NCBI RefSeq assembly: GCF_963678635.1
Contig: NC_087067.1
Coordinates: 11,517,716-11,581,715, forward strand
Reading direction: 5' to 3'
Source of the DNA: Symsagittifera roscoffensis
Taxonomy: Eukaryota > Xenacoelomorpha > Acoela > Convolutidae
Length of the DNA stretch: 64,000 nucleotides
Of this stretch, positions 44,301 through 52,145 are shown one piece after another. Positions within the stretch are counted from its first letter, which is position 1, and each line of letters opens with the position of its first letter. The position numbers were made by a program, and so were the translations under genes. Below the pieces are notes generated by a model. The model was not told the origin of the DNA. It ran no database searches and saw nothing but the letters and a program-made list of their open reading frames with translations.

Positions 44301-45073
44301 TTGAAGAATTGAAGAAAAGACTTTCCGAAAATCCGCGAAGCAAATCTCAATTAGCATGGTGCTTAATGAAACTCATGTGGTCATTAAAAACAATATTTTT
44401 CGAGTTTCAAGAGTTTTTTCCTTATTTGATTATCGGGGCAATACAATTACAGTGACAATCAACAATTTAATTACTCAGAGCAAACTCAAGCAACGGATAT
44501 TTTTATCATTAGCTTCTGCTTACAATTTGCGGATTCCGTTTACTGTTGCGGATTCCGCAACAATTCAATTTTACTATTCCTATCTTTAACTGTTGGTTTG
44601 AGGGTTCCACAAAATGTTTTGGGTTTCGCAAATACTATTGCCGATTCCGTAAATACTGTTGCGGATTCCTTAATTTCGCCTATATTCGAAGTAATTTTGC
44701 GCGGTACAGTGTTTTACTATTTGTTTTTGGAATCCAAAATAGCATAGAAAATCAAAGAAATGTCGCGACAAATCTGTTTTTGACCTGTTGCGGAATCCGC
44801 TTACAATTCACAAAACAAACTGTTTGTCCTGGTAATGTCCTTTTTCGGCCCACAAGACGTAAATCATTAAGTTGTCACAAGTTGAGAATGTTAACTTTTT
44901 TTCATGTTTCTGTGTAGGTCTCTACTACCTGGTGTCTATGGCACTGTGTGCTCTGTCTGTGATCCTGACTGTGATCATCCTCAACATACACTTCCAGGCA
45001 GACAACTCCAAGAGACTCCCCTTCCCCCTGCGCATGCTGTTCCTACACTACCTCAGGGGGGTATTTCTACCAG
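21629..45073 (+). CDS. nicotinic acetylcholine receptor-like subunit gene (eight exons, 3' end missing)
   Basis: The product is a pentameric ligand-gated ion channel subunit of the plasma membrane. Exons are 21629-21704 (or its copy 24253-24328), 29435-29556, 29629-29673, 30995-31194, 38497-38686, 39694-39890, 40508-40653 and 44918-45073. All have AG/GT borders, and all phases agree from exon to exon. Together they give about 377 residues: signal peptide, ligand-binding domain, a 13-residue Cys-loop, and M1, M2 and M3. The 45-bp third exon is a size conserved in nicotinic receptor genes. The aligned C-loop (YDMVFRTVCFRVRF) has a single Cys rather than a vicinal pair, which points to a non-alpha-type subunit. 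The M3-M4 loop and M4 were not found before or after the gap at 45088. Introns are 72 bp to 7.7 kb and filled with repeats. Confidence 0.9.
21972..23569. other. intronic sequence with a diverged hAT-like MITE relic at about 22190-22500
   Basis: The relic shows TTTGGCGCCAATATT and the flanking order found in the hAT-like MITE family of this window (best copy at 61523), but no terminal repeats. No other gene feature was seen. Confidence 0.45.
23570..23962 (+). repeat. block B, copy 1 (393 bp)
   Basis: Repeated at 24595-24987 (offset 1025). The two copies directly flank block A copy 2. No coding potential. Confidence 0.95.
23959..24595 (+). repeat. block A, copy 2 (637 bp), second copy of the first receptor exon
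   Basis: This matches 21335-21971. The left junction with block B shares four bases (CGTA) and the right junction shares one or two, a microhomology pattern. Confidence 0.95.
24253..24328 (+). CDS. receptor exon 1, signal peptide (copy 2)
   Basis: As far as I can see by eye, this is the same as the exon at 21629-21704, with the same donor (GTTTGT), start context and upstream frame. It is 2.6 kb closer to exon 2. Either copy could supply the leader, and a transcript starting at copy 1 could skip or include copy 2. If both were included in one mRNA, copy 2 has no acceptor directly before its ATG, so inclusion is unlikely. This is either a recent tandem duplication or an assembly artefact. Confidence 0.6.
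24595..24987 (+). repeat. block B, copy 2 (393 bp)
   Basis: Matches 23570-23962. Sequence similarity stops at CGTAAC, where copy 1 instead continues into block A. Confidence 0.95.
25415..25750 (+). mobile_element. hAT-like MITE relic (G-tract family)
   Basis: Internal marks of the family are present in order: GGGATTAGACACCCTGACAA, GACCGACCCTAAG, TTTGGCGCCAATATATACTG and GAGAGCTCGG with TTTGGTCGAC. The terminal CAGGGGCGG is degraded to CAGTAGCGAA. Confidence 0.6.
26169..26372 (+). other. coding-like GC-richer patch, unrecognised
   Basis: A 67-codon frame with an ATG (MKEMNRYADIAGLLDP) includes a hydrophobic stretch NFFTGFLLPLLAA. There are no clear splice sites at its edges and I know no relative. 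It lies inside intron 1 of the receptor gene and may be chance or a relic. Confidence 0.2.
26482..26796 (+). mobile_element. non-autonomous hAT-like MITE, 315 bp, with perfect 8-bp target duplication
   Basis: The left end CAGAGTTGGAACCGGGCC and the inverted right end (reading CAGAGTTGAAAACGGGCC) form terminal inverted repeats of about 27 bases. TTGAGCCT lies directly outside both ends (26474-26481 and 26797-26804). An 8-bp duplication and ends beginning CAGAG are typical of the hAT superfamily. It encodes no transposase. Confidence 0.85.
26797..29434. other. intron 1 of the receptor gene, 3' part, with small repeats
   Basis: A 22-base tandem pair (CAAAGCTAATTTGACGGTAA) lies at about 26992-27036. 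At 29054-29140 lies a repeat also found at 40701-40790. No other exon was recognised. Confidence 0.6.
29054..29140 (+). repeat. interspersed repeat shared with 40701-40790
   Basis: Both copies run CCCACCTCAC, then AGCATC, then GGTGTAA, then GACCAA with ATGTTTAT or GTATGTTTG. They are about 70% alike by eye. Family unknown. Confidence 0.6.
29435..29556 (+). CDS. receptor exon 2: start of the ligand-binding domain
   Basis: The acceptor is TTTTTTATTCTAG. The encoded segment ends in NYSRRQRPLLDQSQPITVQY and then KITITQLIAL, matching the first helix and first strand of nicotinic receptors, where the pattern is NY, RPV, then V-V-x-x-SLTQIIDV. The donor is GTTGGT after a complete codon. One sequon (NYS) is present. 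Confidence 0.9.
29629..29673 (+). CDS. receptor exon 3 (45 bp)
   Basis: Borders are TTTTCAG and GTAAAC. It encodes 15 residues, DEKQQEMCCKVWIDQ, matching the nicotinic receptor segment DEKNQ...VWLKQ. The 45-bp length is conserved across nicotinic receptor genes. The intron before it is only 72 bp. The adjacent Cys pair (CC) inside this strand is unusual for the family. Confidence 0.95.
29674..30994. other. intron 3 of the receptor gene
   Basis: It holds a tRNA-derived SINE at about 30229-30540 and otherwise AT-rich sequence. Confidence 0.7.
30229..30540 (+). mobile_element. tRNA-derived SINE with a 35-bp tail repeat
   Basis: The head GGGGAGCGGTAGTGAAGTCG resembles a tRNA 5' end with an A box. 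A degraded B box lies near 30285 (GGTTAGATTTTTGAGGCC). A second copy at 40927 keeps a perfect B box. Three tandem copies of a 35-bp unit (CCAAAAATTGCATGTAGTTC onwards) follow at 30351, 30386 and 30421. Confidence 0.65.
30995..31194 (+). CDS. receptor exon 4: loop D and loop A region with a Ser-rich insertion
   Basis: Borders are CTAATCAG and GTAAGC, ending two bases into a codon. The start MWRDEFIMWDR matches the loop D region (W-x-DEFLxW). The end FRPGEIWTPDIAIDN matches loop A (IW-x-PDIVLYN). Between them the usual short YGG-type stretch is replaced by about 30 residues rich in Ser, Asp, Asn, Thr and Pro (NESDTNSTSSNSSDSSSSSD and onwards), with sequons NES, NST and NSS. Confidence 0.9.
34186..34300 (+). 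repeat. interspersed repeat shared with 60050-60185
   Basis: Both copies read TTGTGCGCCTA(T/C)CCAGTGC followed by TTGGCC and TAATGT, and both are preceded by CCAGG with CATACAGA. Family unknown. Confidence 0.7.
34451..34938 (-). mobile_element. hAT-like MITE (G-tract family), minus orientation, with internal duplication
   Basis: The end at 34451 reads CAGAGGCGGATCTAGG and the other end reads CTCTAAATCTGCTGG after a run of ten C, so both terminal repeats are recognisable. A unit of about 112 bp (from TATAAAGACCCTATTTTGAC) is duplicated inside at about 34566 and 34678. No target duplication is visible. Confidence 0.7.
36126..36962 (+). repeat. cluster of interspersed repeat pieces
   Basis: Three recurrent strings occur here: CTGCTCGTATCAGGGCGAAG (36141; inverted near 61092), GCAAGTAGCACAGAATG (36351; also 16230), and CACTCGAATCCAAAGTTCC (about 36902; relatives at 18550-18728 and, inverted, near 61150). 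Their order suggests parts of one older element family. Confidence 0.45.
38110..38260 (-). mobile_element. fragment of the hAT-like MITE family, minus orientation
   Basis: GGTTTTCTCGGAGGGAT, GTCGACTAAATTGGC and TGAGCTCTTCC correspond to the 3' third of the family in reverse orientation. Confidence 0.5.
38497..38686 (+). CDS. receptor exon 5: Cys-loop and loop B
   Basis: The acceptor is GTGTTTTAG and the donor GTAAAG; the first base completes the split codon from exon 4. The Cys-loop is CFIKSEQFPFDQQEC, with exactly 13 residues between the cysteines and the canonical FPFD core. Before it lies VYFDGNIWWSMPAI and after it the loop B region GSWYYQP with its conserved Trp. This exon makes the Cys-loop receptor call certain. 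Confidence 0.97.
39694..39890 (+). CDS. receptor exon 6: C-loop region and start of M1
   Basis: The acceptor is CTCCTCCAG and the donor GTATGT, ending two bases into a codon. The exon reads NAQWEFLDSWILTRDE, then YDMVFRTVCFRVRFQRKSLY and the M1 start YCLILIVPYVLI. At the C-loop, alpha-type subunits have two adjacent cysteines. This subunit has only one Cys (TVCF) there, so it is predicted to be non-alpha. Confidence 0.95.
40508..40653 (+). CDS. receptor exon 7: end of M1 and the pore-lining M2
   Basis: The acceptor is GAATTGCAG; the first base completes the codon from exon 6. M2 is preceded by GEK, the usual cytoplasmic ring, and reads IALGITVLLSQFVNLLNLVD. Leu at 9' and Val at 13' are kept. 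Position 2' is Ala rather than Thr or Ser, and 11', 14' and 17' are Gln, Asn and Asn, more polar than usual. The residue at the outer end is Asp. The short sequence before GEK is PCESGEK where the family has PSDCGEK. Confidence 0.95.
40701..40790 (+). repeat. interspersed repeat shared with 29054-29140
   Basis: Begins after a run of nine C; order of conserved blocks is the same as in the copy in intron 1. Confidence 0.6.
40927..41065 (+). mobile_element. tRNA-derived SINE, second copy
   Basis: It has a perfect B box (GGTTCGAGGCC, about 40983-40993), followed by CAACATGGTCCTTGCTCG, CCCAGCCTGG and TGCCTGTAGTTCTTAA, in the same order as in the copy at 30229. Confidence 0.7.
41365..41501 (+). 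repeat. GT repeat with opposed G21 and C21 tracts
   Basis: A (GT)9 run at 41365-41382 leads into 21 G (41383-41403). A run of 21 C lies at 41481-41501. The inner flanks AGGGGTTGGGG and CCCCTTCCCCT are also inverted, so the arms form an inverted repeat of about 32 bases. Confidence 0.9.
41932..42300 (+). mobile_element. hAT-like MITE (G-tract family), 3' end lost
   Basis: It starts CAGGGGCGGATTTGAG followed by a run of 12 G, then shows CTACCGACCCAAAAGATCC, CGGTGTCAATATATAC and TTTGGTCGACC as in the full copy at 61523. The right terminal repeat is not recognisable. Confidence 0.7.
42720..43570. repeat. cluster of palindromic AATCGATT / TTATAA motifs
   Basis: Strings such as TTATAATCGATTATAATT recur many times, several as perfect palindromes (43380-43440). 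Similar clusters lie at 33180-33265, 34040-34100, 39355-39500 and 56160-56310. Confidence 0.6.
43600..44515. other. intron 7 of the receptor gene, further part
   Basis: A short segment at 43838-43876 has an acceptor-like TTTTCCAG and a donor-like GTAAGC, but it does not fit the receptor reading frame or alignment. Otherwise nothing is seen. Confidence 0.5.
44516..44835 (+). repeat. interspersed family rich in GCGGATTCCGC
   Basis: GCTTACAATTTGCGGATTCC and several related TTGCGGATTCCG strings occur here, together with GGAATCCAAAATAGCA and TGACCTGTTGCGG. The same blocks occur in reverse at 59595-59955. Confidence 0.7.
44918..45073 (+). CDS. receptor exon 8: M3 and start of the cytoplasmic loop
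   Basis: The acceptor is TTTCTGTGTAG and the donor GTGAGG. With the last base of exon 7 the first codon is Gly. The exon reads LYYLVSMALCALSVILTVII (M3), then LNIHFQADNSKRLPFPLRML and FLHYLRGVFLP, matching the family pattern LN-x-HHR...P-x-WVR-x-x-FL-x-x-LP. It ends 14 bases before the assembly gap. Confidence 0.95.
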
Positions 45074-45087
45074 GTGAGGTCACACAC

Positions 45088-45287
45088 NNNNNNNNNNNNN
45101 NNNNNNNNNNNNNNNNNNNNNNNNNNNNNNNNNNNNNNNNNNNNNNNNNNNNNNNNNNNNNNNNNNNNNNNNNNNNNNNNNNNNNNNNNNNNNNNNNNNN
45201 NNNNNNNNNNNNNNNNNNNNNNNNNNNNNNNNNNNNNNNNNNNNNNNNNNNNNNNNNNNNNNNNNNNNNNNNNNNNNNNNNNNNNNN
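45088..45287. other. assembly gap, 200 N
   Basis: The run is exactly 200 N, so the true length is unknown. It falls just after the M3 exon and may hide the rest of the receptor gene. Confidence 0.99.
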
Positions 45288-46744
45288 AGAGAACCAAAAG
45301 TTTTTGTGGAAAATTACAGTCTGTCAAAGAAACAATAACTTTTTAGACAACGGAAAATCAATCTTGTCCAAGGATAGAGCACACAACTGGGAGACGAGCG
45401 ACAGAGTCGAAGACGCATAGTCAGACACTCAACAGGACAACATCAACAGACCAACTGAGGAAACGGGATACAACTCCGAGTCAAGCCCATCTTGGCCTCA
45501 TAAACTGCCGACGGTGAAAGGTTAACTAAGACAAGCAGACAACCATATTCAAGCCCAATAAAGAAAAGTATTACGGTTTGGAAGGTTTGAACAAAAGGAA
45601 CGGGAAAAATTTTTACTGACACTTGAACGAGAAAACCGTACAATTTCAAACACTTTGAAAAAATTAGCAGGTGGAAAAATCCTACAGAAATGGGAAATAG
45701 CGAGACGCGACTACTCCTATAGACAAACTAACTTTTTTAAAGGTAGCATAACCGTTCCTGGTCCTAACCAATTACATGAAGTGGGGGCAAAAAAAGAACC
45801 GCCTCAAAAACACAACAAGAAGTTGCAATCTAGCCTTTTGACAGTTCGACGAAAACTCAGAAAAATGACGCGCTCTTTCAAGCCATAACCGAATTAGATG
45901 ATACTCCAACCGCAGAGATCCAAAAGCAAGAACTTCTCTCCTTGTTACTTGATGAAAAACGAATCATTTTTCTTTCCAGTTGATACATCAAATCCAAGTG
46001 ATTGGGAATGGACGTAGTTTTCCGTGTAGGAAAAGGGACAGATAAAAATTTATTAGCGGCCACTATTTTTGAATTCAACCTCAAGTCACCATCAAAACCC
46101 CACTTCACTGAAGAACCCAATTAAACTTGAAACTGTAGATGTAGATTGGGACGCAACACTGAACTAGGATCTCCAGATACAATCGACCCTTATCCGCGTT
46201 TGACTTTTACGACACTCCAACGGAGTAGTTATTCTCAGCTGACTGGAGTGCTTCACAGCCCACAGTCTACGACTCATCTGCAACCAACACTCCAAATTTC
46301 AAAATCACTGTGTAATCTGAGTAACAGCCATACTTTTTGTAGACCTACGTAAAGTATTGGACATCTATATTCTATGGTGGAAGAATATTGTAGATATGTT
46401 GCTGGCGAAAAGTTGAAACAAAATATGGGCAGCGCAGAGAACCCAGTTACACTCAGTGGAGACACGGTAAAGGATCACATTGTGGAAATTGAAGAGATGT
46501 GCGGGAAAACATTTGAACCTAGGACGATCAGCTCAACATCGCCAACGTTATCAAACGCTCCAACCGAAGTTATCCTAAAAACTAGAAACTTCACCAAAGA
46601 AGAAGCTCAGAAGCTACCAATTTCACTACCGCTGTCAATAGTGGAAGAAAGCTTCGATTCGGATCTCGAGTCAAATCTTATCAAATGTAAAATTTTTCGA
46701 GTATAGTTTTTCAAAAATTTATTAATTGCAGCGTTAATTAATTA
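45288..46744 (+). pseudogene. unrecognised coding region broken by several frame changes
   Basis: Protein-like sequence continues through the region but in changing frames, with low A/T-tract content. Clear pieces are at 45557-45870 (EREKFLLTLERENRTISNTL, a Lys/Arg-rich segment of about 110 residues), 45865-45980 (FQAITELDDTPTAEIQKQEL), 46008-46125 (VFRVGKGTDKNLLAATIFEF), 46170-46315 (FSADWSASQPTVYDSSATNT) and 46374-46687 (GSAENPVTLSGDTVKDHIVE and onwards). The last piece ends at a possible 46-bp intron (GTAAAA...TTGCAG, 46688-46733) and a stop. The charged RENxxxxxxLKKL pattern recalls CFAP97-type proteins, but only weakly. It could be a decayed gene, a retrocopy, or a real gene with sequencing errors. 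I see no M4-like span, so a link to the receptor is unsupported. Confidence 0.5.
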
Positions 46745-47102
46745 AAACTCTCATCTTCAAGTTCCTATTTCTATCCAAGTACATTCACTTCCTATTTGAC
46801 TCTTTTTGTTGGCAGAAAAACCAATGTCGTTTATTTTCATTCAACTAAATCTATGAGACCTCAATCCATCGGTTTTAACTCAACTTCAAGTAGTCCTAAG
46901 CTTACTGATATAATTTTAGGTTACTATAAACTAGGGTGCTTCCATTGTAGTATAATTTTCCATGTCGTCCATATATTTTGGACCAATTTCTCAATTTCAA
47001 ATCCAAATTTCATGACTTCAATTGGATTAATCTTAGTTCCTAAAATTCGTCTTAGTAATTTCGCGTTACAGTTTTGGTGCAAAATTTCTGTATCTCAATA
47101 AA
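46745..47102 (+). terminator. possible 3' UTR with polyadenylation signal
   Basis: AATAAA at 47097-47102 lies about 350 bases after the last coding-like piece. Between them is an open frame at 46796-47101, which has no recognised features. Confidence 0.35.
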
Positions 47103-48690
47103 ATATTTTGCTCTGATTTACATTTTTTATCACTCTTTGCTCTTGACGAGTGGGAGAAAAGGAGCAATTGCTTCAAATTTACAGTACTTAAAATTTTCCC
47201 AGTTAGGGGAAGTGTTGTGATTTATTAAATCGCTTAGCAAGTTAGTTATTTTAACAGGCTGTCCATGACTTGGACTACTTCTAGCGATCTCCAACGGCTT
47301 GAGCGAGTTCAGTTTTTATGCATTTAGTTAGAAATAACAAACATTTTCATTGAACTTTTCAGTTTTCTTATAAATTTTAATCTCAGTTCAGTTAGAACAT
47401 TAGCATATTTTAGTGGAGATTTAAAAAGATAAAGTTTCAAAATGATAAGAGAAGGCAGTGAAGAATGTGGTAGCAATTTCTTCCTCAAGTAATACAATGA
47501 AATGCCGGTTTATCGATATAGATTTCAAAATGTATCATCTTCAAATACAATAGGATTGCGGCGTCAAAAACTTGAAACCTAATGAAGTACGATTGAAAAA
47601 TATCCCAGCCATTTGAAATGTTGAATGAGACTAGTAAATAAAAGATTTTGGAAGAACTGGTTTTTTGCAGTTTCTACTTTTTTAGACTTGTTTAGTGTTA
47701 GTTTTTGTACGTCAACTAATTCAACCTTATATTTATACGTTGTATTGCAAATTGTTTTTAAGGAAAAAGGATCAATTTAATTGTTTACTACCCTTGGAGA
47801 GCGCTTTAAAATGTTTGTCAAGTTGGGAAACGTCAAAGTAAAAATAATATCTCTCCTAGCCAACCATTCAGAAAAAAAAACAATGTTATTTTCTGCACTT
47901 TTTTACAATTTACAATTTGTTTTTTTTTCTCTCAAATCTATCTGTAGTGGGGACGAATTTCGATAATTTATTGAGTACATTACATTTTCATATAACAGGA
48001 GAAAAATGATTTTTTCTCAAAGAGCAAAAGTACAAATGGCGCAGTGCATCAATTATATAATATCATTTTCAGGCAACTTTGATTTTTCTTATTTCAAGCA
48101 GATACTTACTTTGAGGTATCCCAGTGGAGTTGGAAAATAACAAATTTAGATAATAAAAACATAAAATATTATAACAAATCATTATAAAATTTTATCATTT
48201 TTTTCATTGGGTTAGTTTACCAAAAACATTTCTGGGAAAATGTGAGATTTTATATATCAAAATTAAAAATTCATAAGAAAACTTTTTCTTTCCGTTTCCT
48301 TGAAACTTTCCCATAAGCTTTTGTTTTTTTACAATAACTTACGCATTAACAATGTCTTCTTTGTTCGAGTAATTATAATATTCTTAAAAAATTGTTTTCA
48401 GGCTCACAAATTTGTAGATTAGTATCAGATATTAGTAATAACTGTATCATCTTGTTAAGCCTGAGATAATGCCTTTGGATCGTTTTGATACCTCTCTGAG
48501 CGGTTGATTTTCAGTTTTTTTAATGCTGAAAAGGTAGAACAAAATTTAGACTAATATGTATATATATAATAAAAGAAATCTAAATTACACTGTTGATAGA
48601 CAGAATTTTTCTTAAGTTGAAAAAACGAAAGAATTGAAGTATGTTTGATTTTATCAAAAACACCAACACAAAAACATGAACATGAGATTT
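47103..48690. other. AT-rich sequence without recognised features
   Basis: No exon or repeat family of this window was recognised. Confidence 0.5.
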
Positions 48691-48696
48691 GTTTCC

Positions 48697-49168
48697 TCAG
48701 TCGAATATAAGAATTACTAATTTGTGATTTCCCACTATGAATATGTCCAAAAAGCTGTGATTTATTTCATTAAATTCTGTGGTTGAGGCCTTCAAAGTTG
48801 TTTCTTTAAAATCAATCTGATGTCGAAATGAGGCATTGAAGATTTTCCTATTTCGTGTGATTATTGAATTTTTAGTATTCCTGTGAGCACTTGTACTCAT
48901 CTGTGCAGCAGTTGACTTTTTTGCTAACCTTGGTGAGATATTCAGACGAAACTATGTTGCTTATTACTTCAACATTGTTTTTATTTCTAACTGCTTTGTT
49001 AGATGTTTTCATTAGTTCATAAAGATAAAGTCAGTAGCGCTGTAGAGATGATAATATTCAAATGAGCCCTTTGAAGTCTCAAACTGTTTTCTGCGAAAAA
49101 TTATTCGCTAAATTTGCAGTATAGTCGGCATACAAAAATGTCTTTGTATCTTTTTGTTCGAGATCTAG
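48697..49168 (-). pseudogene. LINE ORF2 3' part: YADD block and C-terminal piece
   Basis: Near 49085-49165 the minus strand reads LEQKDTKTFLYADYTANL. The reverse transcriptase catalytic block is normally YADD, and here the second Asp codon reads Tyr. Further down, the frame at 48697-48900 (RNTKNSIITRNRKIFNASFR) resembles the LINE C-terminal segment that follows the reverse transcriptase domain. Confidence 0.6.
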
Positions 49169-50253
49169 CCAATCAGGTCTGCGTCCGAGACTCCCTACCT
49201 TGAAATGATATTTCCGTACGTTCAGTCTATTTATGCGCAGGCGCACACTCCGGCGATCTTGAATGGATGACAGGGCAGTTGAAAATGCTTTCGCATGACA
49301 AGTTCGTCCTTCGGCCCAATTATAATGCTCAACTAAAACTGGACATGATGGTTTAAAAATCAACAAATTTTTTTCCCCGATTTTGGGGTTATTCCGAGTC
49401 TGATGCTCCTCTACTGGCCCCTAAGAGGCCAACAGAGCATCCTACAAGATTCTCGATAAAAAATTTTTTCGAAAAATTCAATTTTTCTTCAACATTTTTT
49501 CTTAGTCTTAACAGTTTTCTTATCATTTGTGACAAATCATGAAAATTTGCGGCAGCTTACGAGAATTGTTAGTAATTCAAATTTTCCATCTTGCTATATA
49601 CAACCTAAACCACTTAAGCAAATGTAGGACATATCTACATTCAATTTTCTCTTTTTTCTACAATTTTCGGTAAAACGACCTATTAAGAAAATTATAAATG
49701 CCAAGAACTAAACAAAAAGAAAATTTTAGCATTTTTGCTATGAGGAACTTCAAATTACCCAATTGAAAACTCGTTTTCGATTTCAGAATCCATTATTTTC
49801 AAATTTCAAAGTTTTTTTTTCCGAACTTCTGATGATCGTCTCAAAAATTGAAATTATTAATTTTCGTAAAAGCGGAAGAAAACTATGCCAAATAGTTTAC
49901 AGCATCATACCACATCTCTTAGGCACTATTAGAAACGTCTTCTTATCCAAGATCAAAAAAAGTGCTGAATTACAGAAGACTGAAAAAATCCGTTTTTTGG
50001 GGTCGTTGGGAAAAAGTCAAAAATGACCCAAACCCATCTCAAAAAAGCATCATCAAGTGGCGTTGTTAAATTGCTATTATTTTTGAGATCTAGGGTCGAA
50101 TGCAAAAAATTAGGGAAGTCAGGCCGGGAGTTTTTGAGAACCCGACTATTATTTTCAAAAAAGTAGGAACGTTAAACTGGCCAAATTTCAAATGGTCCGA
50201 GGGGGCCTCTAACTCCTCTCAATGGGTTTATATAGCGTCGTGGGCACGCGCCC
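49169..50253 (+). mobile_element. unclassified 1085-bp insertion inside the LINE, with 6-bp target duplication
   Basis: ATCTAG flanks both sides (49163-49168 and 50254-50259), and the LINE reverse transcriptase blocks resume on either side. The insertion starts CCAATCAGGTCTGCGTCC and ends TATAGCGTCGTGGGCACGCGCCC in plus orientation; the ends are not inverted repeats. Inside are TGCGCAGGCGCA (NRF1-like, 49234-49245), two CCAAT-type strings, and a stem GATGCTC...GAGCATC at about 49402-49441. No transposase or polymerase was seen. Confidence 0.6.
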
Positions 50254-50259
50254 ATCTAG

Positions 50260-50660
50260 ATATTTAACAAAAATGATGAAAAAGAGTGGACCTAGCGTAG
50301 TGTTTTAATAATATTATGTGTTTTGTTTCCTGTTTTGTAAATATGGTTTCAGCAGACCAAACACAGAACCTCATAAGCAATATAAATCTTTTTTTGAAAT
50401 GTTAACTCGTGATTTACTGTGTCAAATTCAATTTTACATCCAAAAATGTACATTGCCTGATAGTATTTTGTTTTTCTTAGTCGGATCTTATTAGTTTTAT
50501 CATTGTCACAACTGCATTTATGGTACTCTTTTTTTGCTCTGAATCCAAACTGGTTATTTTTGAAAGGAAGCTCATAATTCTGTTAAAAATAAATTTTTGG
50601 ATATTTTTTTAAAAGCAGGAAGAATTGAAACAGTATTAAAATTTTATTGCTGGATTTGAC
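50260..50660 (-). pseudogene. LINE reverse transcriptase, N-terminal blocks
   Basis: The minus strand reads NNQFGFRAKKEYHKCSCD, then FGCKIEFDTVNHELT (the family block is DFKKAFDTVNH) and TLGPLFFIIFVKYLD (the family block is GS-x-LGPLLFxIYINDL). Frames change between the blocks. The sequence ends at the insertion at 50253. Confidence 0.7.
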
Positions 50661-51197
50661 AATCCTCATTGCGAAAAGGAAAAATTTTTGCTATTTAAGG
50701 CATTCTGGAAAATATTTTTTCATTGACATTTTTTGACACAACTCAGTCAGCAATGGTACAATGGATGGCACATGTCTTTAAAATAAACGTAGTTCAACTC
50801 GAAGCTGCCTGTACTATATTTAGGTTTCAAGTCAATATGCTATTTTTCAACTTCTTCAGCTTCAATCGGCAGCACAACCATTTAGTTTATGTTTTGTTTC
50901 ATAAAAACTCGATTTCTGTTGTTTAATATTTTCTTAGCAAGCTTTCATCTATTGTTGAGAAAAAGTCATGAACAATATTCACCTTTGATTCATCTATATC
51001 ATGCCGACTTTTTTATAAGCTGTCAGCTCATTGAAACTTTTAAAAAATTCTGTTTGTCTCTTTTTTGTTTGAGCATCCAGTTTCTGTTGATAGAAACTAC
51101 GGTTTTTATTTTCAACAATTACTATAATTTTTTTTTTGCATTCATCTTTTCTTTAACATGACTTTTTTCAACCAAATTTGTCGTAGTGCCTTCTTTT

Positions 51198-51521
51198 TTA
51201 TCCCAGCATTTTGGCGTTCTTATCAATCCAAGTCTTTTCATCAGATTGTTGATTTGCAGTTTTCTCAAAGAGAATTTCATTAAGTTTACTTGTTAAGATA
51301 ATCTGAAACTTTTTGAACGCAGTTTTGCAAGCAATTGAAAACATTTCCCGGAAGAGATCCGTCAGTTTTTCTCCTTCACTTGTAATGAGATCCATTGCGA
51401 ATGAAGAGTTATCCAGTTTTTTTTTCAGTTTTCTATTTTTAAACTGGTTCAGTCTAAATTTTTTGGCATTGGAGTTTTTGCTGAAAGCTACCGTGTAAAA
51501 ATCACTTTTTGCTGTTTTCAT
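51198..51521 (-). pseudogene. LINE ORF2 segment between endonuclease and reverse transcriptase
   Basis: A 107-codon open frame begins MKTAKSDFYTVAF and contains KLTDLFREMFSIACKTAF. It lies in the position expected for the endonuclease-RT linker. The assignment is by position only. Confidence 0.4.
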
Positions 51522-51759
51522 AACACTTGTGTGCCTATCCTGGTTTCATAAAAAAACAAGTTTCAACATTTTTTGATCTAGTTTCCACTTTGTCGGGGTT
51601 GATGTGTCAATTATCTGTAAGTTATATCCCAAAAAAAAACATTCGCAATTTTCAACCAAATTTTGCTGAATCATTACAATTTATTCTGAAGTCTTTACAA
51701 CTTGTATAGCTGATTGATTATTAACAAGGTTTTCCTGACAAGACTATAGGACCTTTAAA

Positions 51760-52145
51760 AACTTTTTTTATAGTAAATTAGGTGAAATATGAACGCATTT
51801 TAAGAAGGTCTTCACAGAGTCTTGTAAAAATTTTAAAGTAACAGTTGGAATATTGTTGTAGTTTGTTTCAAGGATGGTTTCATATTCCAATTTTCCACAC
51901 AAGAACACTCCAACGACACCTCCCTATTTAAATTGTCAGCAATCAATAGTTTTATGATAACATTGTATTGAGAAAACTTTTGTTTCTGCGTTTAATTAAA
52001 CCACGTTTCTGTGACGCATGTTGCTATTGGTTTGTTAGAGTAACTCACGAGGAGAACGCGAAGTTCATCAAAATTTTTTGTAGTGATCTAAAATTCTGAA
52101 GCCAGATAGTGTTCATTCGGTGTTTCCTCGTGGTCTTGGTCAAAC
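51760..52145 (-). pseudogene. LINE AP-endonuclease remnant
   Basis: The minus strand contains LQKILMNFAFSS or, in another frame, LRVLLVSYSNKPIATCVTET followed by WF. The latter matches the endonuclease block in which a Pro and a strand lead into TETW, with the catalytic Glu. A later piece reads VGVFLCGKLEYE, like the GGV-x-I-x-V block. Confidence 0.55.

Noticed and set aside
45067-45420. Frame reading from the M3 exon through the second gap into EDA-rich sequence
   Set aside because: The gap length is arbitrary, so the frame across it has no meaning, and the exon ends at a clear GTGAGG donor before the gap.
45288-46744. Candidate M3-M4 loop and M4 of the receptor
   Set aside because: No M4-like hydrophobic span and no loop motifs; the region looks like a separate broken gene.
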